This document shows positions 1 through 8,640 of a stretch of DNA of 64,000 bases, one piece after another. Source of the DNA: UBA6544 sp038131165 (lineage in GTDB: Bacteria; Pseudomonadota; Alphaproteobacteria; UBA8366); assembly GCA_038131165.1 (NCBI GenBank), contig JAYPOZ010000002.1, positions 54,769-118,768 on the forward strand. The letters run 5' to 3'. Under the pieces are notes generated by a model. That model searched no databases. It was not told the origin of the DNA and saw nothing but the letters and a program-made list of their open reading frames with translations. How positions within the stretch are numbered: the first letter of the stretch is position 1; the number at the start of each line of letters is the position of its first letter. Made by a program: the position numbers and the translations under genes.

Positions 1-323
1 CGCCGCACGAAGGCCGGCCCGTTGGTCGCTTCCCGCACCGCGGCCGTCGCGACCGCCTGCACGCGGCGCACCCCCATCGAGTCGGTCAACGCGACGAACC
101 TCAGCAAGGCGTTGATCGCCAATTCAATGCTTTCGGCCGTCATTTCGCCGCTGGCATCGAGCCCCCGGCCCAAACCGCAGATTACCTTCTCGTTGAAAAC
201 CGGCAGCGGCGCGCGTTTCGCGCCATCGTAGACGACCAACCGGATCGAATTCGAGCCGATGTCGATGACGGCAACCGGCCCTTTGCGCCTCCCGACTTTC
301 TTTGCGCTCAATATGCCGGGCAT
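1..323 (-). CDS. ppx: Exopolyphosphatase, Ppx/GppA family (N-terminal part, runs off the window)
   Basis: Only about the first 107 codons are present; the rest lies beyond base 1. Read from an ATG at 323, the product begins MPGILSAKKVGRRKGPVAVI and reaches the sugar-kinase/Hsp70-fold phosphate-1 motif VIDIGSNSIRLVVYD, followed by the segment NEKVICGLGRGL that is typical of Ppx/GppA phosphatases. The family removes terminal phosphate from polyphosphate or hydrolyses pppGpp. The start codon lies five bases beyond the stop of ppk on the same strand, so the two form one transcription unit that makes and degrades polyphosphate. The enzyme could be either Ppx or GppA in activity; the fragment does not separate them. 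Confidence 0.9.
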   Translation of the reverse strand, partial: MPGILSAKKVGRRKGPVAVIDIGSNSIRLVVYDGAKRAPLPVFNEKVICGLGRGLDASGEMTAESIELAINALLRFVALTDSMGVRRVQAVATAAVREATNGPAFVR

Positions 324-327
324 GCCC

Positions 328-2502
328 TCACGCTCGTTGTAATTCCAACGGCATAATGGGACGGCATTTTTCGAGCGCACTGCCGCGGCCGGATAGGCTG
401 GGATTCGTCATAAAATACGTGTGCGCAGAAAAATCATTCGGTCCCGTCGATAGCCGGCGGAACGATCCATCCGGCTGCATCTCCCAACTCTGCGCGATAT
501 CATTTCGATTGGCAACCATGACCTGCTCGACGATCTGTTTCTTGACCGTCGGATTCTCGATCGGGATGAAAGTCTCCACGCGCCGGTGCAGATTGCGCGG
601 CATCCAATCCGCCGACGACAGGTAAACCTTGCATTCGTCGGACGGCAGTTCCCTGCCGGCGCCGAAACAGACGATCCTGCTGTGTTCGAGGAAACGTCCG
701 ATGATGCTCTTGACCCGGATATTTTCGGAGAGCCCGACCACGCCCGGCCGCAGGCAGCAAATACCGCGAATGAACAACTCGATTCGCACGCCCGCCTGGC
801 TGGCGCGGTAAAGCGCGTCGATGATTTCGTTGTCCACGAGCGAGTTCATCTTCGCCCAGATCGTCGCCGGCCGGCCCGCCCTCGCATGCTCGACTTCTTC
901 CGAGATCAGACGCAGCAGCGTCGGCTTCAGCGTCGCCGGCGAAAATTCGAGCTTCTCCATCTTATCGGGCGTGGCATATCCGGTCATATAGTTGAACAGC
1001 CGGGCGGCATCCCGTCCGAGCCCTTCGTCCGACGTAAAGAAGCTCAAATCCGTGTAAATCCGGGCGGTTATCGGGTGATAATTGCCGGTCCCGAAATGGA
1101 CGTAGGTGCGCAGATCCGGCCCTTCGCGCCGCACCACGAGGGAGACCTTGGCGTGCGTTTTCAGGTCGATAAACCCATAGACGACCTGCACGCCCGCCCG
1201 CTCGAGATCGCGGGCCAGCTGAATATTCGCTTCCTCGTCGAAACGGGCCTTCAATTCGATCAGCGCGGTCACGGACTTCCCTGCCTCGGCGGCTTCGATC
1301 AGGGCCCCGACAATCGGCGAATCGTCCGACGTCCGGTAAAGCGTCTGCTTGATGGCGACGACCGCCGGATCGCGGGTTGCCTGCCGCAGGAATTGGACGA
1401 CGACATCGAAGCTTTCGTAAGGGTGATGGACGACGAAATCCTTGGCGCGAATCGCGGCGAAAATATCTCCGCCATATTCTCTCACCCGCTCCGGAAAGCG
1501 CACATTCATACGCCCGTATTGCAGATCGCGCCGCTCATCGATGATGAGTTGCTTGATATCGGCAATACCGAGCATGCGACGGCGCGAAAAGACATGCGTG
1601 AATTCGCCATCGAATTCGTGCATCACGAACTTCCGGAATTCGGTCGGCATGTCGGCATCGAAATCAAGACGGATAACATGCCCCCGTCGGCGACGTTTCA
1701 ACGCCGATTCGAACGTCCGGACGAGGTCCTCCGCCTCTTCGTCGATCTCGACTTCGCTGTCCCGTATGATCCGGAACATGCCCCGGCCCTCGACCTCGAA
1801 GCCGGGGAAAAGCCGCTCCAGGTTGAGGTCGATGATATCCTCCAAAGCGAAGAACCGGACTTTCCTGCCCGGAAGGCGCACAAAGCGGTCGATCTGGTTG
1901 GGGATGATGATCAACCCCTTCATTTCCTTTTCGTCCATTTCGCGCCGAAGCTGTAGGGCGAACACCAGACTGCCGTTCTGGATAAAGGGAAAGGGATGTG
2001 CCGGGTCGACGGCGAGCGGCGTTATTACCGGAAAGACCTGCTTGTCGAACCAGGATTTCGCCCACTCGACATCCTCCGCCGAGAGGTTCCTTTCGCTCAC
2101 GACGTCCACGCCGTGCCTTTTGCACTCCGCCAATAACGCCGTGAGGCATCTGTCCTGGCCTTCCAGCAGTTCGGACACTTTTTCCCGGATCGCCCGCAAC
2201 TGCTGCAACGGCGTCAGTCCATCCTCGCTGCGCGCGGTGATTTCGGCGGCGACCTGACCCGTCAGGCCGGCGACCCGCACCATGTAGAACTCGTCCAGGT
2301 TGCTCGCCGAAATCGACAGGAACCGGACACGCTCCATCAGTGGATTGGCCGGGTTGTTCGCTTCGGCCAGAACGCGCATGTTGAACTGCAGCCAGGAAAG
2401 TTCCCGATTGATGAAACGATCGCTCGATTCCGGCGTGATCGGCAACACCGCTACCGGCGCCTCGTCCGGCTCGCGCTTCTTCGCATCCCGCATCTCGACC
2501 AT
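328..2502 (-). CDS. ppk: Polyphosphate kinase 1
   Basis: PPK1 reversibly polymerises the ATP gamma-phosphate into polyphosphate. The protein of about 724 aa has the usual family length. It begins near FINRELSWLQFNMRVL, the conserved N-terminal signature, and later holds RTYVHFGTGNYHPITARIYTD-like sequence containing the phospho-histidine region, ending in a phospholipase-D-like fold. I chose ATG 2502 because GGAG sits six bases upstream; a GTG at 2514 in the same frame is the alternative. It is co-oriented with ppx, with a four-base gap. It is divergent from the SixA-like gene, and the 136 bases between them must hold both promoters. In many alphaproteobacteria ppk follows hda directly; here about 4 kb of other genes lie between. 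Confidence 0.97.
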   Translation of the reverse strand: MVEMRDAKKREPDEAPVAVLPITPESSDRFINRELSWLQFNMRVLAEANNPANPLMERVRFLSISASNLDEFYMVRVAGLTGQVAAEITARSEDGLTPLQQLRAIREKVSELLEGQDRCLTALLAECKRHGVDVVSERNLSAEDVEWAKSWFDKQVFPVITPLAVDPAHPFPFIQNGSLVFALQLRREMDEKEMKGLIIIPNQIDRFVRLPGRKVRFFALEDIIDLNLERLFPGFEVEGRGMFRIIRDSEVEIDEEAEDLVRTFESALKRRRRGHVIRLDFDADMPTEFRKFVMHEFDGEFTHVFSRRRMLGIADIKQLIIDERRDLQYGRMNVRFPERVREYGGDIFAAIRAKDFVVHHPYESFDVVVQFLRQATRDPAVVAIKQTLYRTSDDSPIVGALIEAAEAGKSVTALIELKARFDEEANIQLARDLERAGVQVVYGFIDLKTHAKVSLVVRREGPDLRTYVHFGTGNYHPITARIYTDLSFFTSDEGLGRDAARLFNYMTGYATPDKMEKLEFSPATLKPTLLRLISEEVEHARAGRPATIWAKMNSLVDNEIIDALYRASQAGVRIELFIRGICCLRPGVVGLSENIRVKSIIGRFLEHSRIVCFGAGRELPSDECKVYLSSADWMPRNLHRRVETFIPIENPTVKKQIVEQVMVANRNDIAQSWEMQPDGSFRRLSTGPNDFSAHTYFMTNPSLSGRGSALEKCRPIMPLELQRA

Positions 2503-2638
2503 GTCGTGCTCCACATCGTCCCGATTGCCTGGGACACTCGATAATCCAAATCCCTTCTTAACGCAGGTAACACAATACTAGCACAGAAACACTACGTCCC
2601 ATCGCTAGTTGGGCGGAAAGAAGAGTTTGAGTATCCAT

Positions 2639-3148
2639 ATGGTCACGCTGTATTTGCTTCGCCACGGAAAAGCGAAATCCGCGGCAAATTTAGAAGATAT
2701 CGCCCGGCCATTGGCCGAACGCGGCCACCAGGATGCGGATGCGATGGGCGCGCGCCTCGCCGGGTGCGAGACCAAACCTTCACTCGTTCTTTGCTCGACC
2801 GCGCAGCGCGCCCGGGAAACCCTGGCGGGCGTACTCCCGCATCTCGACCGCAGTTACACGATCGAGATCGAAGAAGGACTCTACACGTTCGAACAAGAAG
2901 TTGTGCTGAAGCGGCTACAAGCGATCCCCAAAGCGCACGCCGCTGTTCTCTTTGTCGGCCATAACCCGGCACTCGAAACGCTGACCGGCAGCCTGTGCGC
3001 CGACGGCACGCCTTCCGCCATGAAACAACTGGCCATCAAATTCCCGACATGTGCGCTGGCCGAACTTCGCTTCACGACCGACGACTGGGCCTCGATCGGC
3101 CCCAAGAGCGGACGGCTCATGCAACTGGCGACACCAAATTCGGAATAA
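2639..3148 (+). CDS. SixA-like phosphohistidine phosphatase (histidine phosphatase superfamily)
   Basis: A 169-aa protein beginning MVTLYLLRHGKAKS, with the RHG catalytic motif (nucleophile His9), a second Arg in CSTAQRARET, and FVGHNPALE, which carries the C-terminal catalytic histidine. This is the compact architecture of SixA, which dephosphorylates phosphohistidine in HPt domains or in the nitrogen PTS. The ATG at 2639 starts directly at the fold and has GGAAAGAAG upstream; an in-frame TTG at 2609 is less likely. Its in vivo target cannot be read from the neighbours, which are ppk (divergent) and a peptide-type permease. Confidence 0.85.
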   Translation: MVTLYLLRHGKAKSAANLEDIARPLAERGHQDADAMGARLAGCETKPSLVLCSTAQRARETLAGVLPHLDRSYTIEIEEGLYTFEQEVVLKRLQAIPKAHAAVLFVGHNPALETLTGSLCADGTPSAMKQLAIKFPTCALAELRFTTDDWASIGPKSGRLMQLATPNSE

Positions 3149-3276
3149 CATTCACAACTTTACCTTACGTCCTTGCCGCCCAAGTATCGTTTAACGCATA
3201 TTGAACGGGGCTCTCCACTCAACCGGGCCAACTGTCTGGCCCGCACACTCCGAAAGATTGAGGCCGATCCGCTCAC

Positions 3277-4227
3277 ATGTTCGCTTATATCATTCGGCGC
3301 ATCGTCTATCTCATACCGGTTTTATTCGTCCTCACGGTCGTGGTCTTTTCGCTCGTCCATCTGCTGCCGGGAGACATTATCGACACAATGATGGACGAAG
3401 AGGACGCGGAAGACATCGAGGTGCGTCTTGCTCTCACCAAGGAACTTGGGCTCGATCAACCTATCTACGTGCAATACGGCAAATGGATATTTCGGGTATT
3501 GCAGGGCGATCTCGGAAAATCGCTGGTCACCCGGCGCGACGTAACACTGGAACTCTTCGACCGAATACCCGCAACCGCCTATCTCGCAACGGCCGGAATG
3601 ATCCTATCGATTCTGATTGCGGTGCCCTTGGGTACGCTCGCGGCTCTCAAACGGAATACGATGATCGATAACGGAATTCAGATTGCGGCATTGGCCGGCA
3701 TTTCAATTCCCGAGTTTTGGTTCGCCATAATGGCGATTCTGCTGTTCTCGCTGCACCTCGGCTGGCTTCCCACTTCGGGATATACCAGCCCGCTCGACAA
3801 CCTTCAGGAAAGCCTCCATTTTCTGATTCTTCCGGCGCTCGCCATTGGCGTCCGGCAAGCCTCCTACACGACCCGCCTGACACGGTCGAGCATGCTGGAC
3901 GAGATGCACAAGGAATACGTCGATACCGCGCGCTCGCTGGGTTTCAAAGAGTCCAAGGTGATCTATAAATACACGCTGCGAAACGCCATGATTCCGACGC
4001 TGACGATCAGCGGCTTGCAACTGGCCGACCTTCTCGGCGGGACGGTCGTTCTGGAGGCGATCTTCGCCTGGCCCGGAATCGGCCGGGTGATTTACGAGGC
4101 GATCTTGCAGCGCGATTATCCAATGATTCAATCCGGAGTCTTGATCCTCGGCGTCTTCGTCGTCCTGATCAATCTGCTGGTCGACATTGCCTATCGTCTG
4201 CTCAACCCGCGCGTCGAGTTGACCTAG
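3277..4227 (+). CDS. ABC transporter permease, DppB/OppB type, without partner genes
   Basis: A 316-aa inner-membrane protein starting MFAYIIRRIVYLIPVLFVLT, a classic N-terminal signature of dipeptide/oligopeptide/nickel permeases. About six hydrophobic spans are visible. The cytoplasmic EAA-like loop reads EYVDTARSLGFKESKVIYKYTLRNAMIP, the coupling helix that docks on the ATPase. It looks intact from start to stop. What is odd is the context: DppB-type permeases normally sit beside a DppC-type permease, two ATPases and a binding protein, and none is present. Upstream is a SixA-like gene and downstream a convergent CaiB gene. It may work with components coded elsewhere or be a relic of a lost operon. 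Substrate unknown. Confidence 0.88.
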   Translation: MFAYIIRRIVYLIPVLFVLTVVVFSLVHLLPGDIIDTMMDEEDAEDIEVRLALTKELGLDQPIYVQYGKWIFRVLQGDLGKSLVTRRDVTLELFDRIPATAYLATAGMILSILIAVPLGTLAALKRNTMIDNGIQIAALAGISIPEFWFAIMAILLFSLHLGWLPTSGYTSPLDNLQESLHFLILPALAIGVRQASYTTRLTRSSMLDEMHKEYVDTARSLGFKESKVIYKYTLRNAMIPTLTISGLQLADLLGGTVVLEAIFAWPGIGRVIYEAILQRDYPMIQSGVLILGVFVVLINLLVDIAYRLLNPRVELT

Positions 4228-4257
4228 CCATAGGCGGCGACTTCCATCCTGTGCGGA

Positions 4258-5457
4258 CTATATGACACCGCCGTCGCGAAGCGCCTGGATCGCATTTAAG
4301 TCATAGCCGAGTTCGCCCAGAACGGCATCCGTATCCGCGCCGACCAACGGCGGCGGGCAATTGGCTCCGGTCTCTTCGCCGCTGACCTTGAACGGCGTGT
4401 TCGTATAAGGCAGCGCACGGCCATCCGCGGGCGAGCGCGTTTCCCGCAGCAACTGGCGATGGGCGAGTTGTTCGTCCTTCAGCACGTCCGGCAGACGAGA
4501 GACCGCCGCGGCAGGCACGCCCGCGGCCGCGAACCGCCGCTCCCAATTCACCGCAGAATCGCGCGCCAGTTCGTCCCGTAAGACCGCCAGGCAGTCGGCT
4601 TCGTTGGCGACGCGGGCCTCAAGTGTCGCAAAGCGCGGGTCGTCGCGCAATTCCTCCCGCCCGATCACCGCCCACACCTTGGCGGACTGCGCTTCGATCG
4701 CCGGCATGAGCAGCAGGACGCCCTGTTTCGTCGGGTGCGTGTCGGCAATGGGATTCCCCGAGAGCGAGCGGCTCCCCATCAGGGTCGGCTCGTACCCGAA
4801 CACGGTCTGCAGCAGGTTCGGCGAGACCATAGAGGCGCCCACGTCCTGCATCGACAGATCGATCTGCGCGCCTTCTCCGGTCCTCTCCCGTTTGAAGAGC
4901 GCGCCTGCAATGGCGAACGCGGCCGTAATCGATGCCGCGATATCGATCACGATCGCGCCGACGCGCATCGGCCCCGTCTCGGCCGTCCCGTTGACCGCCA
5001 TCATGCCGGATGCGGCCTGAATGGTCGGGTCGTAGGCAGCGGATTGCGAGCGGGGACCGGTCTGGCCGAATCCCGTCACCGCACAGTAGATCAGTTTGGG
5101 ATTCACCGACTGGAGATCGGTCCAACCGAAGCCCATCCGATCCATGGTGCCGGCTTTGAAATTCTCGACGACGACGTCCGCCCCTCTTACCAGACGGTGT
5201 ACCAACTCCTTTGCTTCCGGGTGCTTGAGATCCAGCGTCATCGATCGCTTGCCGGCATTGGCACTGAGGTAAATCGCCGAGTATCCCGCATCCCGCAGTC
5301 CGTCGCCGAGCGGGTACATCTGGCGCCCCTGATCGCCGATGCCCGGTTGCTCGACCTTGATCACGTCCGCCCCCATCAGCGCGAGCTGATAGGTCGCGAA
5401 CGGACCCGCGATCGCCTGGGTAAAGTCGATGACTCGAACGCCCTCGAAGGTTCGCAT
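4258..5457 (-). CDS. CaiB/BaiF family (class III) CoA-transferase
   Basis: Class III CoA-transferases move CoA between carboxylic acids through an aspartyl-CoA thioester. The 399-aa product starts MRTFEGVRVIDFTQAIAGPF, has GADVIKVEQPGIGDQGR for CoA binding, the NFKAGTMDRMGFGW block, and AYDPTIQAASGMM, which contains the expected catalytic Asp. The ATG at 5457 begins exactly at the fold; the open frame continues upstream to 5529 but that stretch overlaps the SDR gene and lacks family sequence. The SDR ends 19 bases upstream on the same strand, so the two probably form a small catabolic operon. Substrate unknown. Confidence 0.92.
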   Translation of the reverse strand: MRTFEGVRVIDFTQAIAGPFATYQLALMGADVIKVEQPGIGDQGRQMYPLGDGLRDAGYSAIYLSANAGKRSMTLDLKHPEAKELVHRLVRGADVVVENFKAGTMDRMGFGWTDLQSVNPKLIYCAVTGFGQTGPRSQSAAYDPTIQAASGMMAVNGTAETGPMRVGAIVIDIAASITAAFAIAGALFKRERTGEGAQIDLSMQDVGASMVSPNLLQTVFGYEPTLMGSRSLSGNPIADTHPTKQGVLLLMPAIEAQSAKVWAVIGREELRDDPRFATLEARVANEADCLAVLRDELARDSAVNWERRFAAAGVPAAAVSRLPDVLKDEQLAHRQLLRETRSPADGRALPYTNTPFKVSGEETGANCPPPLVGADTDAVLGELGYDLNAIQALRDGGVI

Positions 5458-5476
5458 GGCGGCAATTCTCCCGGAA

Positions 5477-6256
5477 CTAGAAAGTGCTGTTGAAAGCACC
5501 CCCGTCGAGCAACAGGTTCTGGCCGACAATGAAGCCGGACTTAGCGCTGCACAAGAACGCGCAAGCGTCGCCGAACTCTGCAGGATCGCCCGCGCGGCCC
5601 GCTGGATTCATACTGTTCCGGAGCGCCAGCATGTCCTCGAAGGATTTGCCTGCCGCCTCTGCCTGCACGCGGATGTTGGAATGGAACCGGTCGGTCGCGA
5701 AGGGTCCCGGAAGAATGTTATTGATGGTCACGTTATGGACCGCGGTCTTTCGGGCAATGCCGGCGCAAAACCCGGTCAAACCGGCGCGCGCGCCATTCGA
5801 AAGCCCCAAGATATCGATCGGCGATTTTACCGCCGCCGACGTGATGTTGACGATGCGACCGAACTTCCGCTCGATCATGCCGTCGACCACGGCCTTGATC
5901 AGAAAAATCGCGGTCAGCATGTTTGCGTCGACCGCCTTGATCCAGTCGTCGCGATTCCAATCGCGGAAATCACCCGGCGGCGGGCCGCCCGCATTGTTGA
6001 TGAGAATATCCGGCTCGGCACAAGCGGCGAGTACCTGCGCCTGCCCGGCTTCGGTCGTAATATCGCACGCGACCGGTGTCACCTGGACGCCCGTCTCGTT
6101 GCGGATTTCCGCTGCCGTCGCTTCGAGTGTCTCCGCGGTACGGCTGTTAATGACGAGATCGACGCCTTCGCGCGCCAACGACAACGCGGTGGCTTTTCCA
6201 AGCCCCTTGGAGGCCGCGCATACGATCGCCTTCTTACCGGTCAGTCCCAGATCCAT
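5477..6256 (-). CDS. SDR-family oxidoreductase with atypical active site (Ser-x3-Arg in place of Tyr-x3-Lys)
   Basis: A 259-aa Rossmann protein: nucleotide-binding glycine motif CAASKGLG (residues 13-20), NNAGG at 88-92 and C-terminal VGQNLLLDGGAFNS. Classical SDRs have YxxxK; the aligned positions here are S153 to R157 (SNGAR, bases 5786-5800). The rest of the fold is well preserved, so this may be a subfamily trait with altered chemistry rather than decay. ATG 6256 was chosen because GGGGA lies just ahead; ATG 6265 is possible. The start lies inside the last 23 bases of hda, so it is translationally close to that operon, and it precedes the CaiB gene. Confidence 0.85.
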   Translation of the reverse strand: MDLGLTGKKAIVCAASKGLGKATALSLAREGVDLVINSRTAETLEATAAEIRNETGVQVTPVACDITTEAGQAQVLAACAEPDILINNAGGPPPGDFRDWNRDDWIKAVDANMLTAIFLIKAVVDGMIERKFGRIVNITSAAVKSPIDILGLSNGARAGLTGFCAGIARKTAVHNVTINNILPGPFATDRFHSNIRVQAEAAGKSFEDMLALRNSMNPAGRAGDPAEFGDACAFLCSAKSGFIVGQNLLLDGGAFNSTF

Positions 6257-6959
6257 TGTCCCCATTACTCCCTTGTTCAATCGAGTCGTTTTCTAATTGC
6301 TGCAATACCTCGCGCGCGAGCGGCACGGTGACACCCCGGCGTTCGGCCAGACCGACCCGGTCCAGCCCCGCGACGATGGACCGCGCGGCGTCGAAGGAGC
6401 GCTCCATACGCGCCAGCAAGTAAACTAGGACGTCTTCGCCGACCTTCAGCTGCCGGTCGTGAAAAAGCTTCACCAGCAATGCCCCGAGCAAGGCATCGTC
6501 GGGCGACTTGATCTCGACCGCCGGCGCGGCACCCAAACGCGACGACAAATCCGCGAGGGACAGCCGCCAACGGGCAGGCGGGCGGCACCCCAAGATCAAT
6601 AGCTTTCCGCCGGTCTCGGCGACGTAATTGTAAAGGTGGAGAAACGCTTCCTGCGCGACGTCCCCGTCTGCGTCGTCAATGGCGCAGCACGCGGCCTCGC
6701 CGAGCCATTCGGGCGCATCGCGTTCGCCAATCTCGGCCGCGCGTAACAGGACGGCATTCGATTTGCGCCGCCACACATGCGCCAGATGAGTTTTCCCGCA
6801 TCCCGGCGGACCGAAGACCGCTAACGCCGGCGCCGGCCAATTCGGCCATCGATCGATCCAACCGACAGCGTCGCGGTTACATTCGCTGACGAGGAAGTCC
6901 TGTTGTCCAAGCGCCGGGCGGTGCGGAAAATCGAGCGTCAGTTGCCGCGAGATGCTCAC
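6234..6959 (-). CDS. hda: DnaA-related regulatory protein Hda/HdaA
   Basis: A 241-aa protein of DnaA domain III type: N-terminal QLTLDFPHRPALGQQDFLVS (the clamp-binding QLxLxF motif of Hda), Walker A GPPGCGKTH, Walker B-like CCAIDDADGD and sensor LILGCRPPARW. It lacks the DnaA domain IV DNA-binding region. Hda together with the DNA-loaded beta clamp stimulates ATP hydrolysis by DnaA and so limits re-initiation of replication. The start is a GTG whose last bases overlap the stop of the PerM gene (GTGA), showing translational coupling. Its 3' end overlaps the SDR start. Confidence 0.93.
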   Translation of the reverse strand: MSISRQLTLDFPHRPALGQQDFLVSECNRDAVGWIDRWPNWPAPALAVFGPPGCGKTHLAHVWRRKSNAVLLRAAEIGERDAPEWLGEAACCAIDDADGDVAQEAFLHLYNYVAETGGKLLILGCRPPARWRLSLADLSSRLGAAPAVEIKSPDDALLGALLVKLFHDRQLKVGEDVLVYLLARMERSFDAARSIVAGLDRVGLAERRGVTVPLAREVLQQLENDSIEQGSNGDNGSGTDR

Positions 6960-8044
6960 GCCGGGTCCCGGTCAGCGGCGTCATCGCCCTTGTCTTCCAC
7001 GCCGTACAACGGGCTCGCGAGATACTGCCTCAGCGCGAACCGCACCATCACCCCCATGACCGCCGCCACCGGTACCGCCAGCAAGATACCGACGAAGCCG
7101 AACAGCGCGGCGCCCCCCATCAGAGCGAACAATATCCACACGGCGTGCAGATTGACCCTGTCACCCACAAGTTTTGGGGTCAGGAAATTTCCCTCGATCA
7201 CCTGCCCGACCAGAAAGACCGCCACAACGAGGCCGATATCGACAGGGTTATCGAAATTGGCAATCGCCAATCCGAGCCCGACGGCGAAACCGGACAGCAT
7301 GCCGACATAAGGAATAAAGGAGATCAGACCGGTCGCAAGGCCCACCACCGCACCGAATGGAAGGCTCAACGCCGTAAGACCAACGGCATAGAACACGCCG
7401 AGCAGGAGGCAGACGCTAAATTGACCTCTCAGGAATCCCGCCAGAGTCTCATCGATGAGCCTGAATTGTTCTCGAATCGTGTCCGCGTGAGCCCGTGGCA
7501 GCCAGCCATCGACAGCCTGCACCAAGCGGTCCCAATCGCGCAGAAGATAAAAGGCGACCACGGGTGTTACGATCATCAATGCGACCAAGTTCGCCGCCGC
7601 GCCGATGCCGCTCACGACACGCGAGCCCACCCGGCCGAGCATCTTGGCCGCGCTGCCCAGCGAGTCCTTCAGGACTTCATGCAGATTTCCGGCACCGCTC
7701 GCCTTCAAGTCCGCAATGCTTTCAAGCAGCGGTCGCGCCTTCGTCTCGATCCGCGCCACCAGGTCGGGAAGCTGCGCCGCGAATTGAAGGATTTGTTTAT
7801 AGAGAATCGGCAAGAGCAGGGCGAGAGCGAGAAAAACGATTAGGAAGAACCCGGCTGTCACCAGCGAGGTCGCAAGAGCGCGCGAGCAGCCCACCTTCTC
7901 CAACCGGTCGCAAATTGGGTCGAGAAGATAAGCCACCGCCAAACCCACGAGGAATGGCAGCAAGATCGATTCGAACAGCAGGACAAACGCGACAAATGCG
8001 GCAAATGCAGCGAGCCAGGACAAGGTGCGCTGTTGCGTCGTCAT
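6956..8044 (-). CDS. AI-2E/PerM family transporter
   Basis: A 362-aa polytopic membrane protein starting MTTQQRTLSWLAAFAAFVAFVLL. It has two N-terminal spans, a central amphipathic region rich in Leu/Lys (residues 75-135), then further spans with FIPYVGMLSGFAVGLGLA and GNFLTPKLVGDRVNLHAVWI, all diagnostic of the family (PF01594). Members are linked variously to AI-2 export, Na+/H+ exchange or permease function, so the substrate is open. It is coupled at both ends: its ATG overlaps the stop of the phosphatidyltransferase (ATGA) and its stop overlaps the hda start. Confidence 0.92.
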   Translation of the reverse strand: MTTQQRTLSWLAAFAAFVAFVLLFESILLPFLVGLAVAYLLDPICDRLEKVGCSRALATSLVTAGFFLIVFLALALLLPILYKQILQFAAQLPDLVARIETKARPLLESIADLKASGAGNLHEVLKDSLGSAAKMLGRVGSRVVSGIGAAANLVALMIVTPVVAFYLLRDWDRLVQAVDGWLPRAHADTIREQFRLIDETLAGFLRGQFSVCLLLGVFYAVGLTALSLPFGAVVGLATGLISFIPYVGMLSGFAVGLGLAIANFDNPVDIGLVVAVFLVGQVIEGNFLTPKLVGDRVNLHAVWILFALMGGAALFGFVGILLAVPVAAVMGVMVRFALRQYLASPLYGVEDKGDDAADRDPA

Positions 8045-8619
8045 TTGCTATCCGCCCTTACCAATTGCACCTCGGGAACAGCCTCAAGGCCTTGTAACCA
8101 ACGTAAAAGATAAAGAGTCCCGGAGACGATGGTCGTAAACGCGACGAGGTAAATGAGCGCGCCCGCCAACTGCGGCAAATCGAGCCCGATCCCAGGTTGT
8201 CCCAGCACCAGACCGATCAGGAATAGCTGCAGGACAGTGTTGAGCTTGCTCACCAGGATCGGCTCCACCTTCAGATCCAGCGCCAGCAAACGCGACAGGA
8301 CGACACCATTGACGATCAGCAGATCACGGAGGATGACCAGCGCCACGATCCAACCGGGCAGCAGGCCCGAATACGTCAAACTCAGGCAGACGGCGACCAG
8401 CAGCGACTTATCGGCAATCGGATCCAAGTAGGTACCGAGACGCGTCACCGCATTTAACCGCTTGGCCAGGAATCCGTCGATGCCATCGCTCAATCCCGCC
8501 GCAACAACCAACCAGAACGCAGCGCTCCAGGCGCTCTCGAAAATGAGCACGACGACTACCGGCACCGCAATCAGGCGCAAGCCGGTCACAAGGTTTGGCA
8601 ACACACAGAGAAGGCTCAT
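8041..8619 (-). CDS. CDP-alcohol phosphatidyltransferase (PgsA / cardiolipin synthase type)
   Basis: A 192-aa integral membrane enzyme with the family motif in the form SDGIDGFLAKRLN...LGTYLDPIADK (residues about 44-71), that is D-x2-DG-x2-AK-x9-G-x3-D-x3-D. The aspartates bind the metal and the CDP-alcohol pyrophosphate. Most members have AR where this one has AK-R, a spacing seen in some of the family. It probably makes phosphatidylglycerol phosphate or cardiolipin; the sequence alone does not decide. About five spans. Part of the DUF2066-pgsA-perM-hda operon. Confidence 0.88.
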   Translation of the reverse strand: MSLLCVLPNLVTGLRLIAVPVVVVLIFESAWSAAFWLVVAAGLSDGIDGFLAKRLNAVTRLGTYLDPIADKSLLVAVCLSLTYSGLLPGWIVALVILRDLLIVNGVVLSRLLALDLKVEPILVSKLNTVLQLFLIGLVLGQPGIGLDLPQLAGALIYLVAFTTIVSGTLYLLRWLQGLEAVPEVQLVRADSK

Positions 8620-8640
8620 TTCTTGCGTCCGAAACCCCGC

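Noticed and set aside
586..1956. 456-codon open frame antisense to ppk
   Set aside because: It lies wholly within ppk on the opposite strand, has no recognisable motif, and such long antisense frames are common in GC-rich coding DNA.
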